NCBI GenBank assembly: GCA_029070945.1 | Contig: JAIEBK010000057.1 | Location: forward strand, 4,428-42,910 | Direction: 5' to 3' | Source of the DNA: Muribaculaceae bacterium | Lineage (GTDB): Bacteria > Bacteroidota > Bacteroidia > Bacteroidales > Muribaculaceae | DNA length: 38,483 bases | Part shown: positions 23,590-32,029 of the stretch, piece by piece | Position numbering within the stretch: the first letter of the stretch is position 1 | Layout of the letters: every line of letters starts with the position of its first letter | Made by a program: the position numbers and the translations under genes | The notes under the pieces: generated by a model | The model's database searches: none | What the model saw: the letters and a program-made list of their open reading frames with translations, nothing else | Told to the model about the DNA's origin: nothing

Positions 23590-26500
23590 ATGAGTCGATT
23601 GAGATCGGTATATAATGTATTCAGGAGTGTAATCATGACTATGATTGTGCTTCTTGTCATTGTATATTTAGGTTTATACGTGGCTTTATCAGTGCCTTAT
23701 GTACAGAATCGGGTGAAAGACACTCTATGCGCCGAGTTATCTGAACTGTCAGGCGGCCGGATCTTGATAAAGACGCTTTCCGTACGTCCCTTCTCCGAGG
23801 TCCTGCTTACCGATGTCTCGCTCGATACTCCTGAAGGTGCCCGCTGTGCATCCATTGGCAAGGTTGCTGCCGGCATCGATCTGTGGAAATTATTGTCAGA
23901 CCGCAGGATTGTACTTAATTACGCCGAGATAATAGGACTTGACGTCAAAGTCACTCAGGAAGCGGAGAACTCTCCGCTTAATATCCAGTTTCTGATTGAT
24001 GCGTTTTCTCCTAAAGACAAAACAAAGCCCTCCGCAATATTCGATCTTAAGATCAGGAATATTGTAGTGAGGGATTCCCGTGTTTCTTTTTATAGACCTT
24101 GGATGGTCGATGAGTCAGGTGTAAAGCGTAGATTTTCTGAAATTGACATCTCTGGATTGAGGATGGATCTGAGTATACCTGAGCTTCGGAACGACATGTA
24201 TAGATTTGATGTCAGGAAAATACAGTTTGACGTCACTCCGGGAGTTAACGTACGGAGTCTGTCGGCACAGGTGACATATATCAAGGATCAGACAGGTAAA
24301 GGCAGTGACCGTCTCACAGTGAGGAACCTTAATGTAGATCTTCCAAACAGTTTTCTTGCGATAGGTGATGTCGACATATCATTGGACTCCGTGGATGATT
24401 TTGACGCTGAAGTCAATGGACAGCTGACTCCTTCAGACTTTTCTGCGTTTATTCCTCAGTTTGACGGTTTGGATTCACCATGGGATATCATTGTAGACGC
24501 ATCTCTGAAGGGGAAAGCTCTGGCGGTTTCGGAAATCCGTCTTGAACAGGAAGAATCACGATCTCTGATCCGGTTTTGTGGAGGCGTGGCTGACTATCAA
24601 AAGACTGACAGTCTTGATTTGTCTGTAGATGAACTTGAGATGGATCTATCACGTCAGTTAATAGCTAACGTAACGGCTCTTATCCCGGGGACGAATGATA
24701 AGTTGAAGAGCTCACTTAATTCTTTGGGCAGTATCAGGCTTGATATTGAAGGAAATATAAGATCAGGAGATGACGGTGAGGCCAGAGGTAAGGTCTTGAC
24801 AGATATCGGAAAAATTGACTTCTCTGGATCTGTCAGTAGAATTCATTCTAAGCGACCGAGGATTAAACTTTCGGCTGACGCTGAAAAAATTCAGCTTGAC
24901 AGGCTGCTTAGGACGAATAAGATAGGCAAGGTATCCGGAAGTCTTGAAGTTGACGTGACCGGCATTGACAAAAATGCGGAAGGTCATGCGAGATTGAACG
25001 CGGATGAATTTGTGTTGATGGGCAATCTGCTGAGCGGACTTACTCTTGAACTAAACAAGGAAAAAAGGGAGATCGATCTCACTCTTGACGCTTCATCTGA
25101 AGATATGACGGTGAAAGTTGACGGAATAGCCGAACTTGCAGGCCCTGATACCTGGATAGACGCAGATATGACTCTCTCTGGGTTCAATCCTGCGGAATTC
25201 GGAATAAAAGGGAAAATGGCCGATTGCAATCTGTCGGCTGAGTTAAGTGCCTTCGCAAGTGGCAATAATGCTGATAACCTTACTGGAATGCTTGACTTAA
25301 GGAATATCAACATTATAAGACCGGATGGAAGGCAACTGAAACTTCCTTCACTCTCGGTCGCAATCGATTCCATCGGCTGTGAGTCCACGGCGTATGACGG
25401 AAAATATAACGGTCAGTCTTTCCTGCGTGAAGTAAAGCTCAACAGCGACTGGCTCGATGCTCGTATGATCGGAAGGATCCTGCCTACGCGCCTGCCTGAT
25501 GAATTGAAGGATATGATAGGATGTGTTTTCCCGACGCTTATATCCGTACCTTTATTGCAGGATGGAGTTCCTCGTGAGAATGACTTCGATTATTTTGTGA
25601 ACATAAAGGGGGAACCCGCGCCATACGTATTTTTCGACACACCTGTACGCCCGCTCACCGACATTATCATCAAAGGATCCGTTGATGCAACTCATGGTAA
25701 GGCGTCGCTTAATGTCAGCACGCCTCATCTTCAGCAAGGAAAGAACAAGCTTATACGGGATGTCATCCTGACTGCTGATCTTGACGCTTTCCTCGGAATG
25801 TCGAAAATAAAGGCAGGCTTGATTTTCCCTGCCAAGAAAGGTGATGCGGAATTAGTGGCTGACATATATGCTATGCAGGACAAGGTAAATGTCAATCTTG
25901 GCATCAACCCAACTTTGGAGAGCATTGTGAAAGGTTCGGTATCGCTTGACGCGTCTTTTTCCCGGCAGCCTGATCCGTTCAGTCCGGAAGGTCAGCTCGC
26001 CGTAAATGTCGGGATCCTTCCTTCAGCTGTCACTGTCGATGATACGTCATGGCTGATAGCCAACGGAGGCATTGACTATTGCGGGAAGAAGATTTCCATC
26101 AGTAATTTTATGGTGAGTCATGAAGGCCAGTATGTGAAAATAGACGGAACCGCATCTGAACAGCCGGAAGATATAGTCACTGTCAGACTTAACGACATCG
26201 ATCTGGAATATATATTCAATCTGCTGAATATAAACTATGTCGCTTTCGGAGGCATGGCGACCGGTTCGGTCATAGGATCGCGTCTCCTTACCAAAACTCC
26301 TGAGGCAAGAACTGAGTTCCTGCGTGTGAAAGGGCTGAGCTATAATGGTGCGGTGCTTGGTGACGGTGATCTCGCTTCTGAATATGACGCCGAAAAGCAG
26401 AAGGTAGGAATATATGCGGTAGTAAGGGATCCCCTGACGCGTGAGCTCCGTGCGAATATCGACGGGGGGATCTGGGTCACACGCGATTCATTGAGTTTCG

Positions 26501-28209
26501 GATTTGATGCAAGAAAGATCAATGTCGGTTTTATGAAACCTTTTGTGTCTGCTTTCTGTTCCGATCTCTACGGAGAAGCTACGGGAAAATGTAAACTCTA
26601 CGGCTCATTCTCGGATATTGATCTTGTCGGCGATATTAAGGCGGATACGCTTTCGATGAAACTTGACTTCACTAATACATGGTATCATACCGGCAACGAC
26701 TCTGTATTCCTGCAAAAAGGCGTGATAGAAATACCTCCGCTGACTCTTTACGATGACGAGGGACACTCGGCAGAATTCAGCGGCTGGCTAAGACATCGGT
26801 ATTTTCATGACCCTGTCTTTAATTTCAGACTCAGAGACGCGAAGTCGCTTCTCTGCTATAATACGAATGAGAAGATAAATCCCCTGTGGTACGGTACAAT
26901 CTATGGATCTGGCCATGCTCAGATCACTGGAAATCCGGGTGTGATCGACATAGATATGAATATGACCACAGAAGAAGGCTCAAAGTTCTACTATGTCATA
27001 AGCGACACTGAAGATGTGGCTCAGTATTCATTCCTCTCCTTTACAGATAGGAAGAAGGCGCGGATGGAAGCGGCAAGGGTGGACAGTGTGCCTGACTATC
27101 TTAAGAAATTCAGAAAGCACACGGAAGAGATGGATGCCGTATCAAGCAATGTCATCCTGTCCATAAAGGGAACTGTCACCAATGACGCTCTTGTCACTCT
27201 TGTCATGGACCCACGCGCCGGCGACAATATAACGGCGCGTGGACAGGGAGCCTTGCAGATGGATTATAACCTTGCAAGCAATGACCTGAGAATGATAGGA
27301 ACATATGTCCTTGACGAAGGCAACTACAATTTCACTTTACAGGATATTATTATCAAGAACTTCAGCATCCGCAAGGGAAGCCTTATAAAGTTTGACGGTG
27401 ATCCGATGAAGGCCACTCTTGATATTGCTGCAACCTACAGGGTGAATACAAATCTGACGGATCTTGACAAGAGTTTCTCTACCGATAAGGAACTGAACCG
27501 GACCAATGTCCCTATAGACGCGGTGCTTCTTGTAGACGGACCGATGACAAATCCTGACATAACATTTGATATCGAGCTTCCGTCCCTTACATCCGATGTC
27601 GAGAGAAAGGTAAAGAGTATTGTATCGACTAATGACATGATGAGCCGGCAGATCATATATCTGCTTGCACTCAACAGGTTTTATACCCCTGAATATACAG
27701 GAGGACAGAGCAATGGAAGTGAGTGGTCGAGTATGGCTTCTTCCACGATATCATCACAGTTGAGCAATATCCTCAGCCAGATGACTGATAAGCTCGATGT
27801 CGCTCCTTCATTCAGGAGCGAGAAGGGAGACTTCTCCGATATGGAATTTGATCTTGCCTTGTCGTCGCGCCTCCTGAACAACCGTCTTCTTATCAACGGC
27901 AACTTCGGCTATCGAGACCGCTCTACGAGCAACACTCAATTTGTCGGAGACTTCGATATAGAATATCTTCTGAGTAAAAACGGCAATTTGCGTCTGAAGG
28001 CCTACAATCACTTTAATGATCAGAACTATTATCTTAGGTCTGCCCTCACCACTCAGGGTGTGGGTGTGGTTTTCCAGCGTGATTTCGACCGTCTGTTCAG
28101 AAGGCGTAAAAAGGATATGCCGAAAATCGGGAAGTCTGATACCGAAGCGTCTGAAGCGTCTTTGCATCAGGAAGAGACTGTTGAAGCAGTGATGGATTCG
28201 ATTCCCTGA
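23590..28209 (+). CDS. tamB: TamB-like translocation/assembly module protein (AsmA-like superfamily)
   Basis: A 1539-residue protein. A single N-terminal membrane helix (about 15-36: VIMTMIVLLVIVYLGLYVAL) is followed by FSEVLLTDVSLDTPEG and a long series of beta-strand-rich repeats. The C-terminal DUF490/TamB domain (about 1150-1510) contains DPRAGDNITARGQGAL, GTYVLDEGNYNFTLQDIIIKNF, ALDIAATY-like strands, QIIYLLALNRFYTP and the final NGNFGYRDRSTSNTQFVGDF and NLRLKAYNHFND. TamB and relatives span the envelope as hydrophobic-groove beta proteins and are tied to outer-membrane protein assembly and phospholipid transport. A TamA/BamA partner is not in the window. Length and N-terminal anchor agree with Bacteroidetes members. 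Probable operon with the patatin gene 34 bases downstream. Confidence 0.93.
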   Translation: MSRLRSVYNVFRSVIMTMIVLLVIVYLGLYVALSVPYVQNRVKDTLCAELSELSGGRILIKTLSVRPFSEVLLTDVSLDTPEGARCASIGKVAAGIDLWKLLSDRRIVLNYAEIIGLDVKVTQEAENSPLNIQFLIDAFSPKDKTKPSAIFDLKIRNIVVRDSRVSFYRPWMVDESGVKRRFSEIDISGLRMDLSIPELRNDMYRFDVRKIQFDVTPGVNVRSLSAQVTYIKDQTGKGSDRLTVRNLNVDLPNSFLAIGDVDISLDSVDDFDAEVNGQLTPSDFSAFIPQFDGLDSPWDIIVDASLKGKALAVSEIRLEQEESRSLIRFCGGVADYQKTDSLDLSVDELEMDLSRQLIANVTALIPGTNDKLKSSLNSLGSIRLDIEGNIRSGDDGEARGKVLTDIGKIDFSGSVSRIHSKRPRIKLSADAEKIQLDRLLRTNKIGKVSGSLEVDVTGIDKNAEGHARLNADEFVLMGNLLSGLTLELNKEKREIDLTLDASSEDMTVKVDGIAELAGPDTWIDADMTLSGFNPAEFGIKGKMADCNLSAELSAFASGNNADNLTGMLDLRNINIIRPDGRQLKLPSLSVAIDSIGCESTAYDGKYNGQSFLREVKLNSDWLDARMIGRILPTRLPDELKDMIGCVFPTLISVPLLQDGVPRENDFDYFVNIKGEPAPYVFFDTPVRPLTDIIIKGSVDATHGKASLNVSTPHLQQGKNKLIRDVILTADLDAFLGMSKIKAGLIFPAKKGDAELVADIYAMQDKVNVNLGINPTLESIVKGSVSLDASFSRQPDPFSPEGQLAVNVGILPSAVTVDDTSWLIANGGIDYCGKKISISNFMVSHEGQYVKIDGTASEQPEDIVTVRLNDIDLEYIFNLLNINYVAFGGMATGSVIGSRLLTKTPEARTEFLRVKGLSYNGAVLGDGDLASEYDAEKQKVGIYAVVRDPLTRELRANIDGGIWVTRDSLSFGFDARKINVGFMKPFVSAFCSDLYGEATGKCKLYGSFSDIDLVGDIKADTLSMKLDFTNTWYHTGNDSVFLQKGVIEIPPLTLYDDEGHSAEFSGWLRHRYFHDPVFNFRLRDAKSLLCYNTNEKINPLWYGTIYGSGHAQITGNPGVIDIDMNMTTEEGSKFYYVISDTEDVAQYSFLSFTDRKKARMEAARVDSVPDYLKKFRKHTEEMDAVSSNVILSIKGTVTNDALVTLVMDPRAGDNITARGQGALQMDYNLASNDLRMIGTYVLDEGNYNFTLQDIIIKNFSIRKGSLIKFDGDPMKATLDIAATYRVNTNLTDLDKSFSTDKELNRTNVPIDAVLLVDGPMTNPDITFDIELPSLTSDVERKVKSIVSTNDMMSRQIIYLLALNRFYTPEYTGGQSNGSEWSSMASSTISSQLSNILSQMTDKLDVAPSFRSEKGDFSDMEFDLALSSRLLNNRLLINGNFGYRDRSTSNTQFVGDFDIEYLLSKNGNLRLKAYNHFNDQNYYLRSALTTQGVGVVFQRDFDRLFRRRKKDMPKIGKSDTEASEASLHQEETVEAVMDSIP

Positions 28210-28243
28210 CTATATGAATTAAAAACTTAAGAAAGAGAAGAAT

Positions 28244-29053
28244 ATGATTTGGAATATCGGCGGACTGCTTGAAAAGATTGGATTTTCTTCCAGTTCCATA
28301 GGGTATGCGTTCAGCGGTGGAGGCGCCCGGGGATTCTCACATATAGGTGTTTTGAAGGCACTTGAACAGTTCGGAATATTTCCTGATGTAATGTCGGGTG
28401 TATCGGCGGGAAGTGTCGCCGCTGTAATGTATGGGGCCGGACTTACTCCTGACGATATGCTTCATTGTTTTGAAGACCTGTCGAAGGTGAAGGAATTCGT
28501 CACATGGAAGGTCCCGGGCAATTCATTGATGAGGATAGATAAGTTTGGTAAGCTTATAGAGTCGTGGCTTCCTGTACGGAATCTTGAGGATCTGAAGATA
28601 CCTACTATAGTTTGCGCTACGGATTTTCAGCATTGCAAATCCATAGGCTGGGCGAGAGGGGAGATTGTGCCGAGGGTGCTTGCATCCTGTTCTATTCCTA
28701 TCGTATTCGAACCGGTGAAGATAAAAGGAGGTGTATATGTCGACGGAGGAGTATTAAGAAATCTTCCGGCCTGGGCGGTGAGAAAATACTGTAAGACGCT
28801 CTACGGCATAAACTGTTCACCTTTCCATAATATCTGGCAGGATCCTACGAAACATAATTTGCTTGAGATCGCGTTGAGGAGCTATCAGCTGATGTCTAAG
28901 TCCAATATGGTCAACGACGCAAAGATGTGTGATATCCTCATCAATCTTCGGGGTGCGCACGCCATCGGAACCTTCGATGTTGCAAAGCTTCACCACATAG
29001 TGGAACTTGGCTATTCTACTGCCAGCAGAATCCTTGAGAAGAAGCTTAAATGA
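28244..29053 (+). CDS. Patatin-like phospholipase (RssA-like)
   Basis: A 269-residue serine hydrolase domain. The oxyanion hole is GGGARGFSH, the nucleophile is Ser54 in GVSAGS, and the catalytic Asp is Asp167 in VDGGVLRNLPAWAV, forming the Ser-Asp dyad of patatins. There is no signal peptide or beta-barrel, so it is cytoplasmic or peripheral, unlike the longer patatin-BamA fusions of some Bacteroidetes. Substrate is probably a glycerophospholipid or acylglycerol (family knowledge). It lies 34 bases behind tamB and 55 before the GH13 gene, so cotranscription is likely. Confidence 0.92.
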   Translation: MIWNIGGLLEKIGFSSSSIGYAFSGGGARGFSHIGVLKALEQFGIFPDVMSGVSAGSVAAVMYGAGLTPDDMLHCFEDLSKVKEFVTWKVPGNSLMRIDKFGKLIESWLPVRNLEDLKIPTIVCATDFQHCKSIGWARGEIVPRVLASCSIPIVFEPVKIKGGVYVDGGVLRNLPAWAVRKYCKTLYGINCSPFHNIWQDPTKHNLLEIALRSYQLMSKSNMVNDAKMCDILINLRGAHAIGTFDVAKLHHIVELGYSTASRILEKKLK

Positions 29054-29108
29054 GGATCGAAGGCTAAGTGACAAGTATTGGAAATGTAAGAAACTTTGAA
29101 TTTATATA

Positions 29109-30791
29109 ATGGAGAGATTGATAATCTATCAGATGTTTCCTCGAATCTTCAGCAACACCACCCCTGATCCAAAGGCGTGGGGAAAGCTCGAGGAAAACGG
29201 GAGTGGTAAACTGAATGATCTGACACCTAAGGCACTGCGTTCCATAAAGGAATTAGGTGTCAACTGCATATGGCTGACCGGCGTGATCGAGCATGCAACT
29301 AAGTCAGACTTTACAGCCTACGGCATAGAGAAGGATAATCCGAATGTTGTGAAGGGAGAAGCCGGAAGTCCCTATGCCATCAAGGACTATTACGACATAG
29401 ATCCTGCGATAGCTGTGGATGTGAACAATCGTATGGGGGAATTCGAAAACTGTGTGAAGCGAATACATAAGGAGGGTATGAAGGTGATAATCGATTTTGT
29501 ACCCAATCATACCGCACGTGTCTACCACAGTGATGTCGCACCTTCCGGCGTAAAGGACTTCGGCGCAGACGATGACATCACAATGGGATTCTCAGACAGG
29601 AATAACTACTATTACATACCGTTTCAGCAGTTTTCACCTCACTTCCCACTGGATGAAGAGGGTGATACCCCTTATGTGGAGTTTCCTGCGAAAGTGACAG
29701 GCAATGACTGCTTTACTGCTTTCTGCGGGAGAAATGACTGGTATGAGACGGTAAAGCTTAACTACGGTCATGATTATGGCGATTGGAGCGATCATTTCTG
29801 TCCTGTGCCCGACACATGGATCAAGATGCTGGCGATACTGCGGTTCTGGGCATCCAAAGGTATTGACGGATTCAGGTGCGACATGTGTTTCATGGTCCCT
29901 CTTGAGTTCTGGCATTGGGTTATCCCTCAGGTGAAGAAAGATTATGCTGACGTCTGTTTTATCGGTGAGATCTACGATGTAGGTCAATACCGCCCGTTCC
30001 TTGACTATGGTTGTTTCGATTATCTCTATGACAAGGTGAATCTGTATGATACGCTTGTAGATATTGAGATACACAACCATTCTGCAGCGAGACTGACCGG
30101 TGCATGGCAGACGGTGGATGGTATAGGTGATTCTATGCTCAACTTCCTTGAGAACCATGACGAGGTCCGTTTCGGTTCAAAGGCATATTCCGGCAATCCG
30201 GCAAATGTGCTTCCGTCTCTTGTTGTAAGTTCGATGATCTCACGTGGGCCTTTCTTGATATACTATGGTCAGGAACTTGGCGAATCCGCTCTTGACAACG
30301 AGGGTTTCGCCGGTGATAATAACCGAAGCACCATATTTGACTATTGGAGCTACGACACTTTGCGCCGATGGTGGAATGAAGGCAATCCTTCCTTGAAAAA
30401 ACTTACTCCTCAGGAGAAATGGCTGCGCGGAATATATCAGAAAGTACTGACTCTTTGCAATGTCGAGCCGGCATTGAGAGAAGGTAATTTCTTTGATCTG
30501 ATGTATGTCAACCTCCGCCATGACGGTTTCAATCCACACAGCCAGTTCGCATTCTTGCGCTATACCGCTGAATCTGTTCTTCTTATAGTGGTGAATTTCG
30601 ACCACACGGAGGCCGATGTCGATGTTGTGATTCCAAGACTTGCTTTCGAGATGGCCGGACTTCATGAATCAGATATAGTTGCTGATGACCTCCTTTGTGA
30701 ACGCAGCCTGTTTGTGAAGCTTGTTCCGGACGGAAGCACTTCCGTACATCTGAAGCCGAAAGACGCTGTAGTCTTAAGAATCAAGGGATAA
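29109..30791 (+). CDS. GH13-family alpha-amylase-like glycoside hydrolase, cytoplasmic
   Basis: A 560-residue protein with a GH13 (beta/alpha)8 barrel: MKVIIDFVPNHTAR (conserved region I), GIDGFRCDMCFM with nucleophile Asp258 (region II), VCFIGEIYDVG with acid/base Glu287 (region III) and LNFLENHDEVRF with Asp351 (region IV). A C-terminal beta domain starts near residue 470. It has no signal peptide (it opens MERLIIYQMFPRIFSN), so it probably acts on intracellular maltodextrin or glycogen. It is not in a starch-utilisation locus and no SusC/D genes are nearby. Exact GH13 subfamily is uncertain. An intrinsic terminator follows. Confidence 0.92.
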   Translation: MERLIIYQMFPRIFSNTTPDPKAWGKLEENGSGKLNDLTPKALRSIKELGVNCIWLTGVIEHATKSDFTAYGIEKDNPNVVKGEAGSPYAIKDYYDIDPAIAVDVNNRMGEFENCVKRIHKEGMKVIIDFVPNHTARVYHSDVAPSGVKDFGADDDITMGFSDRNNYYYIPFQQFSPHFPLDEEGDTPYVEFPAKVTGNDCFTAFCGRNDWYETVKLNYGHDYGDWSDHFCPVPDTWIKMLAILRFWASKGIDGFRCDMCFMVPLEFWHWVIPQVKKDYADVCFIGEIYDVGQYRPFLDYGCFDYLYDKVNLYDTLVDIEIHNHSAARLTGAWQTVDGIGDSMLNFLENHDEVRFGSKAYSGNPANVLPSLVVSSMISRGPFLIYYGQELGESALDNEGFAGDNNRSTIFDYWSYDTLRRWWNEGNPSLKKLTPQEKWLRGIYQKVLTLCNVEPALREGNFFDLMYVNLRHDGFNPHSQFAFLRYTAESVLLIVVNFDHTEADVDVVIPRLAFEMAGLHESDIVADDLLCERSLFVKLVPDGSTSVHLKPKDAVVLRIKG

Positions 30792-30823
30792 CGGTCAGTA
30801 TATGGATTAATGATATAAACGAT

Positions 30824-30862
30824 AAAATCCCGGTTGCCATCGGCATACCGGGATTTTTATTT
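30824..30862. terminator. Bidirectional terminator between the GH13 gene and prs
   Basis: AAAATCCCGGT and ACCGGGATTTT pair over 11 bp, extended inward by TGCC/GGCA after one bulge. TTTTTATTTC follows on the plus strand and the A run before the stem gives T residues on the minus strand, so it should serve both convergent genes. Confidence 0.93.
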
Positions 30863-30887
30863 CTTTGCCTGTTCTTCAGTTCTGTAT

Positions 30888-31835
30888 TCAGGGCTTGAAG
30901 AGATACTGGCTTGAGATGGACTGGTTGTTATGGATACGTCGGATCGTATCAGCGAAAAGCTTCGTCACCGTGAGGATTGTTGCTTTCGGATTCTCCTTGC
31001 CATAGGGTATGGAGTCAGTGAATATTATTTCGGTGAGGCCACTGCTGAGTATACGGTCGGTAGCGGGATCGCTCATTACGGGATGTGTGATGAGGGCGCG
31101 AACTGAATTTGCGCCTTCCGCAAGCATCAGGTCGGCTGCTTTGGTGATTGTGCCGGCTGTATCCGCGATATCATCGACAAGCACTACATTTTTACCTTTA
31201 ACGTCGCCGATCACCTGCATCTTTGCTACGACATTGGCTTTAGCGCGCTGTTTATGGCAAAGCACGAGAGGCACATCGAAGTATTTGGCATAGGAGTTGG
31301 CTCGTTTCGCGCCGCCTACATCTGGCGATGCGATCACCATGTTCTCGAGATGGAGACTTTCGATATATGGAATGAATACGGAAGAAGCGTAGAGATGGTC
31401 GACCGGAACATTGAAGAATCCCTGGATCTGGTCGGCATGCAGGTCCATGGTCAGTAGTCTGTCGATTCCTGCTACGCTGAGAAGGTCAGCCACAAGTTTC
31501 GCTGCGATGGAGACACGCGGCTTATCCTTGCGGTCCTGACGGGCCCAGCCGAAATATGGGATGACCGCATTGATGCTTGCCGCCGACGCGCGCTTGGCGG
31601 CATCAATCATCAGAAGCAGTTCCATCAGATTGTCGGAGTTCGGAAATGTGGACTGTACGAGATATACTTCGGCTCCACGTATGGATTCGTCGAAGCATAC
31701 TTCAAATTCTCCATCGGCGAAATGCTCGATATTCATTTTGCCGAGTTCTATTCCCAGATCCTTGCAGATGCCTTCACCGAGATAATGGCTGCGTGTGCCT
31801 GCGAAGACCTTGATGGGCGGAAGGGTATTGCTCAT
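30888..31835 (-). CDS. prs: Ribose-phosphate pyrophosphokinase
   Basis: A 315-residue PRPP synthetase of normal length. It starts PPIKVFAGTRSHYLGEGICKDLG, with RQDRKDKPRVSIAAKLVADL (ATP/ribose phosphate region), DLHADQIQGFFNVPVDHLYA and the PRPP-binding loop VVLVDDIADTAGTI. It converts ribose 5-phosphate and ATP to PRPP for nucleotide, His, Trp and NAD synthesis, so it feeds the NAD route encoded elsewhere in the window. It is probably a single-gene unit with its own promoter and terminator. Confidence 0.98.
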   Translation of the reverse strand: MSNTLPPIKVFAGTRSHYLGEGICKDLGIELGKMNIEHFADGEFEVCFDESIRGAEVYLVQSTFPNSDNLMELLLMIDAAKRASAASINAVIPYFGWARQDRKDKPRVSIAAKLVADLLSVAGIDRLLTMDLHADQIQGFFNVPVDHLYASSVFIPYIESLHLENMVIASPDVGGAKRANSYAKYFDVPLVLCHKQRAKANVVAKMQVIGDVKGKNVVLVDDIADTAGTITKAADLMLAEGANSVRALITHPVMSDPATDRILSSGLTEIIFTDSIPYGKENPKATILTVTKLFADTIRRIHNNQSISSQYLFKP

Positions 31836-31885
31836 ATATAGCTGTATGTTTAAGGCCCCTTATGGAGCGTCTCGATTTTTCAATG

Positions 31886-31916
31886 CAAAATTAATCATTA
31901 TTTTTGATTATAGCAA
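31886..31916 (-). promoter_or_regulatory. Promoter of prs
   Basis: Minus-strand TAATTTTGCA (box at complement of 31886-31893) with TTG 20 bases upstream (complement of 31914-31916). The predicted leader is about 45 bases. Confidence 0.7.
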
Positions 31917-31959
31917 CAAGAGCGACTAAAAAAGTTTTGTCGTCTGCGCCGTTGAGAAG

Positions 31960-31999
31960 AAAAAAGGAAAGCCTCCGTGATGCGAAGACTTTCCATTTT
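31960..31999 (-). terminator. Intrinsic terminator after the M13 peptidase gene
   Basis: GGAAAG and CTTTCC (31966-31994) with an inner stem interrupted by two mismatches form a hairpin; on the minus strand it runs into a T6 stretch then TCTT. It lies about 30 bases past the peptidase stop and closes the ftsY to pepO unit. Confidence 0.8.
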
Positions 32000-32029
32000 T
32001 ATGCGGACGTTATGCCGCCATTATGTTAT

